Shown one piece after another: positions 1 to 9,200 of a stretch of 48,529 nt of DNA. The stretch comes from an uncultured Collinsella sp. (GTDB lineage Bacteria > Actinomycetota > Coriobacteriia > Coriobacteriales > Coriobacteriaceae): positions 1 to 48,529 of the forward strand of contig UQZM01000011.1 of assembly GCA_900545615.1 (NCBI GenBank), written 5' to 3'. The position numbers and the translations under genes are program-made. Numbering within the stretch: position 1 is the first letter of the stretch; each line of letters opens with the position of its first letter. The notes beneath the pieces were generated by a model, which did no database searches, was not told where the DNA came from, and saw nothing but the letters and a program-made list of their open reading frames with translations.

Positions 1-54
1 AGCTGCGGAAACGCGGGGTCCGTTCAGGCTGTTGCGTTGAGATTGAAAATCAAC

Positions 55-105
55 CGACCCCCTTGAAGCGCAGGTGCATGTATGGTGCCCGAGGCGAGAC
101 TCGAA
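55..105. repeat. partial duplicate of the tRNA-Leu 3' end and its downstream flank
   Basis: Bases 76-105 repeat bases 260-289 exactly (30 bp), and the similarity continues less perfectly outward: a cccccttgaa block occurs at 58-67 and again at 241-250. The repeated part covers the T-loop to CCA end of tRNA-Leu plus the start of its downstream region. The upstream part of the tRNA is missing, so this copy cannot be a tRNA. Copies of a tRNA 3' end in direct orientation are typical of tyrosine-recombinase attachment sites; here only about 155 bp lie between the copies, so if an element was here it is gone. Confidence 0.8.
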
Positions 106-224
106 GGGCCTTCGCTTCGCGAAGCCCCGGGCTTCGGGCGCATGGCGCCCTCGCCACGCTCCGCTACAAACAGGCCACAGGCCTGTTTGCTTAACGATCC
201 GCGCGCTCACGCGAGTTCGGCACG

Positions 225-247
225 AAAAAGGGGGCCTTGACCCCCTT
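225..247 (-). terminator. rho-independent terminator of tRNA-Leu
   Basis: Read on the minus strand, AAGGGGG - TCAAGG - CCCCCTT followed by TTT forms a 7-bp stem with a 6-nt loop and a T tail, starting about 20 nt after the tRNA CCA end. Confidence 0.75.
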
Positions 248-266
248 GAACGCTCTTTTGCATGTA

Positions 267-353
267 TGGTGCCCGAGGCGAGACTCGAACTCGCACGTTG
301 TTGCCAACGGTGGATTTTGAGTCCACTGCGTCTGCCAATTCCGCCACTCGGGC
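267..353 (-). tRNA. tRNA-Leu (anticodon CAA)
   Basis: The minus strand folds into a class II tRNA: 7-bp acceptor stem (GCCCGAG with CTCGGGC), D arm containing GCGGAATTGGCAGACGC, anticodon loop CTCAAAA (anticodon CAA, reading UUG), a long variable arm CGTTG-GCAA-CAACG, T arm GCGAG-TTCGAGT-CTCGC, and an encoded A73-CCA end. The long variable arm with the CAA anticodon identifies leucine. It lies 40 nt downstream of the transglutaminase-like gene on the same strand and is followed by its own terminator. Confidence 0.97.
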
Positions 354-392
354 ACGTAATGCGTGAGTTAGTTTATCACAGCTTTCTTTTGA

Positions 393-1826
393 TTAGTCCG
401 AAAATGGAACTTCGAGCATTTCGATAAGCTCAACCTTGCGCAACATCTCCCGCTTACGACATCCACGTCCGTCAACCGAGGCCTCGCCCATCTGGTTGTC
501 ATAGGGATCCTCGCGCATACCATCGAAAGCAGGCACAAATTCAGCCTGGAATCGGTTGTTGGCCACCATACGCCACGGGTCGAGATTGCCAAAGTAGTGA
601 CGACGACGCCACTCCTCCCCCATCCTGCGTGCCGAGGAACCAAACGATACGTCGGCGTTAAGCCAACCGGTCTGTGGCGTATAGAACTCAGCCCAATCGT
701 GCGGCCCCACCGAATCGGGCGCAACATACAGGCCGCTCTGCCAACGGGCAGGAACGCCCGCGATGCGGCACATGGTGATAAACGTGAGCGCCATAACGCC
801 GCAATCGCCGCGAAGCGAATGCGCACAGTCGTCGGCAATAGATCCCAAAAGCAGGTACGGTGGCTGATAGCGATAGTCGATATGCTGCGTCAGGTAATCA
901 TAGATAGCACGAGCGCGATCGAGCGGATCCTCGAGCCCGTCAATAACACGCTCCGTCAACTGTCGCAGGTACGGCGTAAACGCAATGTGCGGACGGTCCT
1001 CGGAAGTGTCCTCGGGCAGCGGCGTGTCCATGCACGTATGCGATGGGAGCGCGCCACCATAGATATCGCAATAGGCGGCATCGATGTGATAGCGATAGGT
1101 CACCGAGAATGAATGTTCAGTCGAAGATGTCCAAGAGGCAGCGCGAGCCGAAACGTTTTCAGGGGCAACGGTACCCCCCGACGTCATATCGAGAACCTCG
1201 ATATGAGACTGTTGACGACAGGCGGCGGCAACGGGTAGCCACGCGCGAACAGACTCTCCCTCCAGAGCCCCGGGAACAGACACGGATGCCTTAAGCGTGA
1301 TGACGCGAGTCAACCCGTTTTGCGACTCCATCTCCCTGAGCATCTGGTTACGCAGCGCGATGCCGTCCGTAGAATCGGGACGCAGGCCCGGAACCTCCTT
1401 GGGGTACACGCGAAGTGAATCGAGGAAGTTGTCGAGAACGAACAGCTCGCCATCGATAAAGCGCCAGTCAATACGCTTACGATTAATCAGGTCATCAAAC
1501 AGCTCTTCGGTAAACTCTGGCCACTCCTCGAGAATCATCGCAATAGCCTGATCGCGCGACACCGAAAAATGAAGCGGCGTCTCGAGCATGCGATACCGCT
1601 CGGCACGAACACAAGCAGCCAGCGAAGGCTCAGGATTCTGCTCCAAAAGGCGATCACAAGCCGCAACAGCCTGCGTCAAATAGCCGGCATCCTTAAGACG
1701 AAGAATCTCGGGCGGCAGACCAATATCGAGATGACGAAAGTCATCACAGCAAACATCAACAGAGCAACCAACAGGACCCTCGTCAATAACCTTCCCATCC
1801 GAAGGCAAAACATCAACAACAGCCAT
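393..1826 (-). CDS. transglutaminase-like (papain-fold) protein, probably cytoplasmic
   Basis: A 477-residue protein with a transglutaminase-like core in its second half. The expected triad is visible: Cys in RGDCGVMALTF, His in GPHDWAEFY, and Asp in LNADVSFG. The region before the core begins with a helical, TPR-like stretch and contains no signal peptide or membrane segment. The family includes peptidases and cross-linkers, so the substrate cannot be read from sequence. The ATG at 1826 was chosen because GGGAG lies about 7 nt upstream; an in-frame upstream start at 1892 would overlap the promoter and has no good ribosome site. Transcription is monocistronic by appearance, with a promoter at 1860-1888. 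Domain call is firm, function is not. Confidence 0.88.
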   Translation of the reverse strand: MAVVDVLPSDGKVIDEGPVGCSVDVCCDDFRHLDIGLPPEILRLKDAGYLTQAVAACDRLLEQNPEPSLAACVRAERYRMLETPLHFSVSRDQAIAMILEEWPEFTEELFDDLINRKRIDWRFIDGELFVLDNFLDSLRVYPKEVPGLRPDSTDGIALRNQMLREMESQNGLTRVITLKASVSVPGALEGESVRAWLPVAAACRQQSHIEVLDMTSGGTVAPENVSARAASWTSSTEHSFSVTYRYHIDAAYCDIYGGALPSHTCMDTPLPEDTSEDRPHIAFTPYLRQLTERVIDGLEDPLDRARAIYDYLTQHIDYRYQPPYLLLGSIADDCAHSLRGDCGVMALTFITMCRIAGVPARWQSGLYVAPDSVGPHDWAEFYTPQTGWLNADVSFGSSARRMGEEWRRRHYFGNLDPWRMVANNRFQAEFVPAFDGMREDPYDNQMGEASVDGRGCRKREMLRKVELIEMLEVPFSD

Positions 1827-1859
1827 AACCACTCCCACGTCAAACGACAAGTTGAGTCC

Positions 1860-1888
1860 ATTGTACCGGCATAAAAACAAAGCCCCAA
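1860..1888 (-). promoter_or_regulatory. candidate sigma-A promoter of the transglutaminase-like gene
   Basis: On the minus strand TTGGGG (-35, 1883-1888) is followed after 17 nt by TACAAT (-10, 1860-1865), about 35 nt upstream of the chosen ATG. The -10 matches 5 of 6 consensus positions; the -35 keeps only TTG. Confidence 0.5.
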
Positions 1889-1951
1889 CCAAGGAGCCCC
1901 TAACACCGATAAACGGTAGTCTAAATTATATGAAATCAGCCCAGTAACCCT

Positions 1952-2082
1952 GTAGCGGGTTAACGAAGGAGGCCCCGTTCACCCGGAGCTTTTCCCATTG
2001 CGCGACTTCTGGCAAAGCCAGGTGAGCGCAAGGGAAAAGCGTAGGGTGAACGGGGCCTCCGACGGGAAAGTTAAACCGCTAC
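1952..2082. repeat. ~130-nt intergenic palindrome
   Basis: A nested inverted repeat fills the gap between aldolase and the transglutaminase-like gene. Outer arms: gtagcgggttaac (1952-1964) with gttaaaccgctac (2070-2082). Main 17-bp perfect arms: 1968-1984 with 2044-2060 (ggaggccccgttcaccc). Inner arms: gcttttccc with gggaaaagc, ttgcgc with gcgcaa, and a central ctggc-aaa-gccag hairpin. It is far larger than a normal terminator and may serve as one for the aldolase, but resembles a REP/MITE-type palindromic element. Confidence 0.85.
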
Positions 2083-2949
2083 TTACGCCTTGTTGACGGA
2101 GCCAAACTCCTCCATGAGCTCCTTGGTGCGGGCAACGATATTGTCGCGACCAGGCTTGAGGAGCTTGCGGGGGTCAAAGCCCTTGCCCTGCTGATCCTTG
2201 CCAGCCTCGATGTACTCGCGGACGCCCTTGGCGAAGACGAGCTGCAGGTCGGTGTTGACATTGATCTTGGAGATGCCCAGGGAGATGGCCTTCTTGATCT
2301 GATCCTCGGGGATGCCGGTGCCACCGTGCAGAACGAGGGGCAGGTCGCCGGTCTGAGCCTTGATCTCGCCCAGACGCTCGAAGGAAAGGCCAGCCCAGTC
2401 GGCGGGATACACGCCGTGGATGTTGCCGATGCCGCAGGCGAGGAAGTCGACGCCCAGGTCAGCAATCTGCTTGCACTCAGCGGGGTCAGCGAGCTCGCCG
2501 TTGGAGGTCACGCCGTCCTCGGTGCCGCCGATGCCGCCGACCTCGGCCTCAATGGACATGCCCTTGGAGTGGGCAAGCTCAACGAGCTCCTTGGTGCGGT
2601 CGAGGTTAAGCTGGAAGGTCTCCTCGTGAGAGCCGTCATACATGATGGACGTGAAGCCGGCCTCGATGCACTTGAAGCAGTCCTCGTAAGAACCGTGATC
2701 GAGGTGAAGGGCGACGGGAACGGTAACACCCGTGGCCTCGACGGCAGCCTTGACCATGTCGGCGCAGACCTTGAAACCGCCCATCCACTTAGCGGCACCA
2801 GCGGTGCACTGAAGGATCAGCGGAGACTTGGCCTCCTCGGCGGCCTGGAGAATAGCCAGGGTCCACTCGAGGTTGTTGGTGTTGAAGGCACCGAGAGCGT
2901 ACTTGCCGGCCTCGGCCTTCTTGAGCATGTCTGCTGCGTTGACGAGCAT
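2083..2949 (-). CDS. fba: class II fructose-1,6-bisphosphate aldolase
   Basis: 288 residues, the normal size for the class II (zinc) aldolase that interconverts fructose-1,6-bisphosphate with glyceraldehyde-3-phosphate and dihydroxyacetone phosphate in glycolysis and gluconeogenesis. Visible motifs are the HLDH catalytic/zinc motif at residues 82-85, the YDGSH segment near 104, the VGGIGG loop near 137, a zinc-ligand histidine in GNIHG, and the phosphate-binding LHGGTG and INVNTD segments. The ATG at 2949 has a strong AGGAGG seven to eight nt upstream; the longer reading from 3045 extends into the promoter region. Agricultural-type paralogues acting on tagatose-bisphosphate are possible in this family, but the isolated glycolytic-style gene fits Fba best. 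Confidence 0.95.
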   Translation of the reverse strand: MLVNAADMLKKAEAGKYALGAFNTNNLEWTLAILQAAEEAKSPLILQCTAGAAKWMGGFKVCADMVKAAVEATGVTVPVALHLDHGSYEDCFKCIEAGFTSIMYDGSHEETFQLNLDRTKELVELAHSKGMSIEAEVGGIGGTEDGVTSNGELADPAECKQIADLGVDFLACGIGNIHGVYPADWAGLSFERLGEIKAQTGDLPLVLHGGTGIPEDQIKKAISLGISKINVNTDLQLVFAKGVREYIEAGKDQQGKGFDPRKLLKPGRDNIVARTKELMEEFGSVNKA

Positions 2950-3112
2950 AAAAGAAACCTCCTGTAAGGTTGCTCCGATAACGCCTGTGATTTTACCACG
3001 GCGCACCCGAGCATAAACGTTCGTTTGTTCACGAATATCGTCCAAACAGACTTTTTTGACCGTTTGCCCTACGAAATTGACCCGTTGGGGAAAAATAGCT
3101 TGACGTTTGGAC

Positions 3113-3132
3113 GCTTCTCGTGCTTTAGAAGC
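3113..3132. terminator. hairpin after the metallo-beta-lactamase-fold gene
   Basis: Six-bp arms gcttct (3113-3118) and agaagc (3127-3132) lie 12 nt after the stop of the minus-strand gene at 3144. No T run follows directly, so termination is only a suggestion. Confidence 0.3.
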
Positions 3133-3143
3133 TGACTATAAAG

Positions 3144-3827
3144 CTACACCTGCATGAAAGGGTTCTGCATGAGCTCGCGTGCCATGGTGGTCGAATCGCC
3201 ATGCCCGGTTAGGCAAACGGTATCGGGCGGGAGAAGCCGGGCGAGCTTGGAGAGCGAGCGCAGAATCGCCGCCTCGTCGCCACCGGCAAGATCGGTGCGG
3301 CCGTGCCCACCCGGAAACAGGGTGTCGCCCACAAAGGCAATGTTCCCCTGCTCGGTGGCAGCAAACAAGACGATCCCGCCCGGCGTATGCCCTGGCGTCT
3401 CGATCACCTGCAGGCAGATATCGCCCACCTTGAGAGTATCGCCCTCGGCGAGCAGGCGCGTCGGCTCCCCGGGGTCGGGCGTCTCAATGCCCCACATAGC
3501 TCGCTGTTCCTTGATGTTCGTATGCGGCACCGCCGCATCCTTAGCACACAGCTCATACTGGCAGCCCTCGCCAACGGTGGTTCGCACGCCGGCAACACCA
3601 CCAACATGATCGGCATGGCCATGAGTGCATACGGCGCCAAGCACGCGTACGCCGGGATGTTCGGCTCGAATATGCTCCACCAGGCGCTCGCCTTCCCACG
3701 CAGGGTCGATAATCACGCACTCATTGCCCGAAATAAGAGCATAGCTATTGGTCTGAATGGGACCGTTTACGAGCGTCTCGATCTCGACCGACCCCTTGGG
3801 AGTTACATCCAAGGACATAGCACTCAT
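3144..3827 (-). CDS. metallo-beta-lactamase-fold hydrolase (glyoxalase II-like)
   Basis: 227 residues with the metal-binding THGHADHVGG motif near residue 68, a second histidine in IETPGHTPGG, the FVGDTLFPGGHGRTD segment, and a final histidine in LTGHGD. These are the ligands of a dinuclear hydroxyacylglutathione hydrolase-like enzyme. Such small stand-alone proteins hydrolyse thioesters or related substrates; the true substrate is unknown. It follows rel on the same strand after an 84-nt gap that contains a hairpin (3848-3875), and begins with ATG at 3827 behind GGAGAGGGAC. Confidence 0.9.
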   Translation of the reverse strand: MSAMSLDVTPKGSVEIETLVNGPIQTNSYALISGNECVIIDPAWEGERLVEHIRAEHPGVRVLGAVCTHGHADHVGGVAGVRTTVGEGCQYELCAKDAAVPHTNIKEQRAMWGIETPDPGEPTRLLAEGDTLKVGDICLQVIETPGHTPGGIVLFAATEQGNIAFVGDTLFPGGHGRTDLAGGDEAAILRSLSKLARLLPPDTVCLTGHGDSTTMARELMQNPFMQV

Positions 3828-3847
3828 GTCCCTCTCCTCTCTATAGA

Positions 3848-3875
3848 ACTCGAGGCATCAAACGATGCCTCGAGT
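3848..3875. repeat. 12-bp perfect hairpin between rel and the MBL-fold gene
   Basis: Arms actcgaggcatc (3848-3859) and gatgcctcgagt (3864-3875) pair perfectly around a 4-nt loop. It lies after the rel stop and just upstream of the next gene's ribosome site, without a proper T tail on the minus strand, so it could reduce read-through or protect mRNA ends rather than terminate fully. Confidence 0.7.
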
Positions 3876-3911
3876 GTAGCGAATATTGATAATGTGGCGC
3901 GTTCGTCGCGA

Positions 3912-6272
3912 CTAAACGCGGCGCTTAAGCTGGGCTCCACCCTCGCCGGGCATCAGGCGGCGTGCGTCGTAGACCGAGTCAACGCTGCTGATAGAGGCCA
4001 GCAGCGGATCCAGACCACTCGCGTCCGAGATCTCGACCATAAAGCGCAGGGTTGCAATACCCTCGCGGTTGGTCGACGTGGCGGCCGAAAGGATATTGCC
4101 GCCCGCATCGCCAATGGCAATAGTGACATCCTTGAGCAGGCCCATGCGGTCCAGGCACTCGACCACGATCTCGACCTGGAAGAGGGTGTCGGCAGCGCCG
4201 TCCCACTCCACTTCGATCATGCGCTCGGGATGCTCCATAAGACCCTTGACGTTGGGGCAGTTGGCGCGATGCACCGAAACGCCACGACCGCGCGTGATGA
4301 AGCCGACGATATCGTCGCCCGTCACCGGATTGCAGCAATGTGCCAGACGGACCAGCAGGCCGCTGTTGCTCTCGCCCTTGACGATAATGCCGTTGCTGGC
4401 GCTCTTGCCGCGCTTTTGCGGCTTTCGGTTGGAGCCTCGGGCCGGCTGTTTCACGACCTCGGCGATAGCCTCGGCCTTGGTGAGCTGCTCCTCGGGCTTG
4501 GGGTCCAAAATCTGCTCGACCTTGTTACCCACGGCGCGCGGGGCAACCTTGCCGGCGCCCACGGCGGCAAACAGGTCCTCGAGCTGCTTGAAGTTCAACT
4601 GCTCCGCCACGGCGTTGAGCGCACGCGTGGATCGCGGCGTAGAGATGCCATACCCGCGCTTGCGCAGGTCCTTGGCCAGTATATCGCGGCCGGCAGCAGC
4701 GTCATCGTCTTTGGTCGCGGCAGCGAAGTAACGGCGAATCTTTGACTTGGCGGAAGGCGTCTTAACGATCTTGAGCCAATCACGAGACGGCTTGGAACTC
4801 TTGTTGGTCAGGATCTCGACGCGGTCGCCCGTCTTGATCTCGTGCGTGAGTGGGGCCACCGCACCGTTGATCTTGGCACCGACGCAGTGGTTGCCCACCT
4901 CGGTGTGAACGGCGTAGGCAAAGTCGAGCGGCGTGGAGCCGGCGCGAAGCGCCATGACCTCGCCCTTGGGCGTAAAGACAAAAATCTCCTGGTCAAACAA
5001 GTCGACCTTCAGCGAGTGCAGGTATTCCTTAGCGTCGGTAATCTCATCAGACGCTGCCCAATCCAGCGAATGTTTGAGCCAGTTAATCTGGTCGTCCAAA
5101 CGCTGGGCATCATTGGTCTTAGACGCAGACGATCCGCCCGACTTCTTATAGAGCCAGTGGGCGGCAATGCCGTACTCGGCCTGCTCATGCATCTCATAGG
5201 TTCGAATCTGAATCTCGAGCGGGCGGGCCGTGGGGCCGATAACCGTCGTATGGAGCGACTGGTAGTTATTGACCTTGGGCATGGCGATATAGTCTTTAAA
5301 GCGACCGGGCATGGGGTGCCACAGCGTATGCACCGCGCCGAGCGTGGAGTAGCAATCGCGCACCGAATGCGTGATGACGCGCAGCGCCACCAAATCGTAG
5401 ATCTCGGAGAACTCCTTGCCCTTGCGCTTCATCTTTTGGTAGATAGACCAATAGTGCTTGGAGCGACCATTGATCTGGAAGCCCTCCAGGCCAATGCGGT
5501 TGAGCTCGTCGGTGAGCGTCTTGATGGTCTCGGCCAGATAGCGCTCACGGACCTCGCGCGACTCCGCCACCATGCGCGCGATGCGCTGGTAGGCGTCGGG
5601 CTCAAGGTAGAAGAAGGACAGGTCCTCGAGCTCCCACTTAATAGAGCTCATGCCCAGACGGTCGGCCAGGGGCGCATACACGTCCATGGTCTCGCGGGCC
5701 TTAAACAGACGACGGTCCTCGCGAAGGGCCGCCAGCGTACGCATGTTATGCAGGCGGTCGGCAAGCTTAACGATAATAACGCGGATGTCCTTGGACATGG
5801 CGAGGAACATCTTGCGCAGCGTAAGCGCCTGCTTCTCGTCCATGCTATCGACTTCGATGTTGGTGAGCTTGGTCACGCCATCGACGAGCTCGGCCACCGT
5901 ATCGCCAAACAGGCCGGAAACATCGGCAAGCGAGGTCTCGGTGTCCTCGACGGTATCGTGCAGCAGCGCGGCGCACACCACATCGCAGTCCATCTTGAGA
6001 TCGGCCAAGATGATGGCCACCTCGACGGGATGGTTGATGTACATCTCACCCGAGCGGCGCTTTTGGTTGCAGTGCTTCTCGGCGGCAAAGCAATAGGCCT
6101 GCTCCACCTTAGAGAAGTCCTCCTCATTCATATATTTGAGGCACAGGCGCTCCAGCTTGTCGTAGCTGTCCGCCATAATCTCGGGCGGCAGTTCATCGGC
6201 ATGCTTATAGTGCTCCATCTCCGAAAACGGCTGGAGGGTGGAATCATGGGCGGTACGGGCTGCGGCATCCAT
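3912..6272 (-). CDS. relA: bifunctional (p)ppGpp synthetase/hydrolase, RelA/SpoT family
   Basis: 786 residues with the complete Rel architecture. An HD hydrolase domain carries H81 in NHPVEVA and HDTVEDT at 105-111, so the hydrolase looks intact. A synthetase domain includes YDLVALRVI, RFKDYIAMPK and NNYQSLHTTV. A TGS domain begins at EIFVFTPKGEV, a zinc-finger-like region contains AHCCNPVTGDDI, and the C-terminus is an ACT domain (GLLKDVTIAIGDAGGNIL). It makes and degrades the stringent-response alarmone from GTP/GDP and ATP, ribosome-associated. It lies 15 nt downstream of recJ, the usual recJ-relA neighbourhood in Gram-positive genomes, and probably shares its transcript. Start ATG at 6272 behind AAGGGGA. 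Confidence 0.96.
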   Translation of the reverse strand: MDAAARTAHDSTLQPFSEMEHYKHADELPPEIMADSYDKLERLCLKYMNEEDFSKVEQAYCFAAEKHCNQKRRSGEMYINHPVEVAIILADLKMDCDVVCAALLHDTVEDTETSLADVSGLFGDTVAELVDGVTKLTNIEVDSMDEKQALTLRKMFLAMSKDIRVIIVKLADRLHNMRTLAALREDRRLFKARETMDVYAPLADRLGMSSIKWELEDLSFFYLEPDAYQRIARMVAESREVRERYLAETIKTLTDELNRIGLEGFQINGRSKHYWSIYQKMKRKGKEFSEIYDLVALRVITHSVRDCYSTLGAVHTLWHPMPGRFKDYIAMPKVNNYQSLHTTVIGPTARPLEIQIRTYEMHEQAEYGIAAHWLYKKSGGSSASKTNDAQRLDDQINWLKHSLDWAASDEITDAKEYLHSLKVDLFDQEIFVFTPKGEVMALRAGSTPLDFAYAVHTEVGNHCVGAKINGAVAPLTHEIKTGDRVEILTNKSSKPSRDWLKIVKTPSAKSKIRRYFAAATKDDDAAAGRDILAKDLRKRGYGISTPRSTRALNAVAEQLNFKQLEDLFAAVGAGKVAPRAVGNKVEQILDPKPEEQLTKAEAIAEVVKQPARGSNRKPQKRGKSASNGIIVKGESNSGLLVRLAHCCNPVTGDDIVGFITRGRGVSVHRANCPNVKGLMEHPERMIEVEWDGAADTLFQVEIVVECLDRMGLLKDVTIAIGDAGGNILSAATSTNREGIATLRFMVEISDASGLDPLLASISSVDSVYDARRLMPGEGGAQLKRRV

Positions 6273-6287
6273 CGAGGTCCCCTTCCC

Positions 6288-9200
6288 CTAGGCCCGCGGT
6301 ACGATCGGGCGGTTAACTTTGGCTAGCATATCAGAAGCACACGAATCGAGCGCCCAACTCCGGAAAGCCGAGAACTCCATGCGCGAGCGCAAGCCCTCCA
6401 AATAGCGAATTGACCTGCTCAATTGCACACGGCCGGGGTTTTCGGCCATCGCGATGCGACGGGTGTCGTCAAACCCCGAAACGCGACAGAAACCAAGCTC
6501 TTCGAAGATTCCCAGGCCGCTTTCCACCGAGCGCTCGTCGACCGGCGTGCGGGCATCGATGGCAAGACACATCTGCGCGATGTCGATATCGCTCGCGCTA
6601 AAGGAATCGTCCCCGGTTTTGCCGCGGTTGGAGCGCCACATGGTCTGCAGCGCGCGATAGAGCGTGACGAGCTCGTCGCGCTCGGGCGCATAGCAGTCGA
6701 GCAGGCGCTCGTTAATGCGGGCGTCGCGCGACGAATAGAGCAGATGGATCACGGCGGGCTGGCCATCGCGGCCGGCACGTCCGCTCATCTGGTTGAACTC
6801 AATGCCGCCAAACGGCATGTGGTACAGCACGACATGGCGGATATCGGGTAGGTTGACACCCTCGCCAAAGGCGGAGGTCGAAACAATGCAGCTGAGGCTT
6901 CCGTCTCGAAATGCTTCCTCCACGCGGCGGCGATCGGAACGCGCAAGCCCCGCGTTATAGAACGCGATATGGGTTGCGCAATCGGGCACACGCTTGCGCA
7001 ACGTCTTGGCGAGCGCCACGGACTGGTCGCGCGAATTGACGTAGATGACGGTCTTTTCCCCCGTCGCCACAATCGACACCAAACGGTTCTCGCGGCTCGC
7101 AAGGTCACGGTCGTCCTCGAGCTGCAAGTTCTCGCGCACCGTCTCGTCGACCACCGTACGGGTAATCGGTAGCACGCGGGCGAGCTCGGCCACAACCGGA
7201 GCCGTTGCGGTGGCAGTCGCGGCCAGAACGACCGGGTCACCCAGGGCCTTGAGGATATCGGGCATGTCGAGATAGGCACTGCGGTCGCCGCCCTTGGCAA
7301 GACCGGCATGATGCGCCTCATCGATGACGACAAAACCGATGCGCCCCGAACGCGCAAAGCGGTCGCGGTGAATGGACAGGAACTCGGGCGTCGTGAGCAC
7401 GATGCCGGTGCGGCCCGAAGCCAAGCCGGCAAACACGTCATCGCGCGCCGCCTCCACGGTCTCGCCGGTCAGCACGCCTACGCCAATGCCGAGCGCGGCC
7501 ATCGTCGATGAGAGGTGATAGGCCTGGTCGGCAACGAGCGCGCGCAGCGGATAGACAAAGATACTTGCACGCCCGCGAAGGACCGCCTCGCGCGCGGCAT
7601 GCACATGGAAGATAAGGGACTTTCCGCGCCCCGTTCCCATAACGGCCAGAACACTTTGATGATCGGCCAGGGCATCGAGCGCCTCGACCTGCGCGCGGTG
7701 CGGCTGGTTCGAGCCGATAAAGCTATGGATAAGCGAGCGCGTCAGCTCGGTATAGGAAAGCTGGGCGAGCGTTTGGCGCTTTCGGGACTCCAGACGAAGA
7801 CCGGCGTCCGCAGGCTCCACGCCGCGGCGAAGCTCACATGCCGGGTCGTCGATATTGGGCGCCGTGGTATCGCGCACCAAGACATCTTTAATCATGAGCT
7901 TGGGCTTCACACGTCCCTGCCAATGCTCGGCCACGGCCTCGAACACCAAATCGACGGCGCTATCGCAATTGATGAGCTTATCGATCTGCGGCACGCGAAA
8001 CATAATGGCCGGCACACTCGCGGCGCCATCGGTCGCCACGAAGCGCATGTGCTCGCCGGTTTTGCCCACCACGGCGCGATCGCACATTGTCACGCCCTCG
8101 GCCGCCAACAGCGGCACCTTGTTGCCCTGGCCAAACGGCTCAAGACGGGAGATCTGCTCGATGGTCTCAATATTCAGCTCGGAGAGGTCGACGGTGGCGG
8201 CAACCTCGTCGGTGTCCTCAAAGTCCTCGGCGGGAAGCTCGGACAGCACGGAGGAAAGACGTCGACGGAACTCGTCGAGCTTGGACGCCTCGATGGTCAC
8301 GCCCACCGCACCCGCATGCCCGCCGCGACGAATCAGCAGGTCGGAGCAACGCTCGACGGCGTCGAACAGGTTGACCTTGCCCACCGAGCGACCCGAACCG
8401 CGAGCGATACCGTCTTCGATCGAGAAAAGCAGCGCCGGCACGTGATAACGGTTGGTCAGACGGCTCGCTACGATACCCTTGACGCCCTCGTGCCAGCCCT
8501 CGCCGCCCACGACGATCGCGCGACCGCCGTCATAAGTCTCCTCGACCTTCGCCATGGCATCGCGTGTGAGCTCCGCCTCGATCTCGCGGCGTTGGCGATT
8601 GATTTCCTCGAGCTCGGCGGCAAGCGCACTCGCTTCGATGGGGTCGCGGGCAAGCAGCAGGTCGAGCGCCAGCTTGGGATCAGCCATGCGGCCGGCAGCA
8701 TTCAGACGAGGAATGAGCGAAAACGACAGGCCATCGGCCGTAATGCTGGAGAGGTCCGCCTTGGCGAGCGCTGCCAGCGCGATGTAGCCGGGACGAGCTG
8801 TCACGCGCATCTGCTGGATGCCCTCGGCGACCAGCGCGCGGTTCTCGGGCGTCAACGGCATCATGTCGGACACGGTACCCAGCGCCGCGACCTCAATCAA
8901 CGAACGCCAATACGACGATTTGCCCAAACGCTCGCCCAGGACTTGCACCAGCTTGAGTGCCACGCCAGCACCGGCAAGCTCGCGCGAGGGACCCTCGTTC
9001 TCAAGCTTAGGGTCGGTTAGGGGCACGCCCTGCGGCACCTGATCGGAGGGCTCGTGATGGTCCGTGACCACCAGATCGATTCCCAGGCTCTCCAGATAGG
9101 AGACCTCCTCCTTCGCCGCGATACCGTTATCAACGGTCACGATCAGATTGGGTTGGGCGAGCTCGTTGACGCGGTCGAGCGCCGCGCGCGAAAGGCCATA

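Noticed and set aside
3019..3028. gttcgtttgt shared upstream of fba (3019-3028) and of the second binding protein (18920-18929), with a near copy at 9813
   Set aside because: A 10-base match is expected by chance in a window this size and the distance to the genes differs.
4842..6326. Plus-strand open frame of 494 codons, and a similar one at 7515-9020
   Set aside because: Shadows of rel and recJ in the complementary strand.
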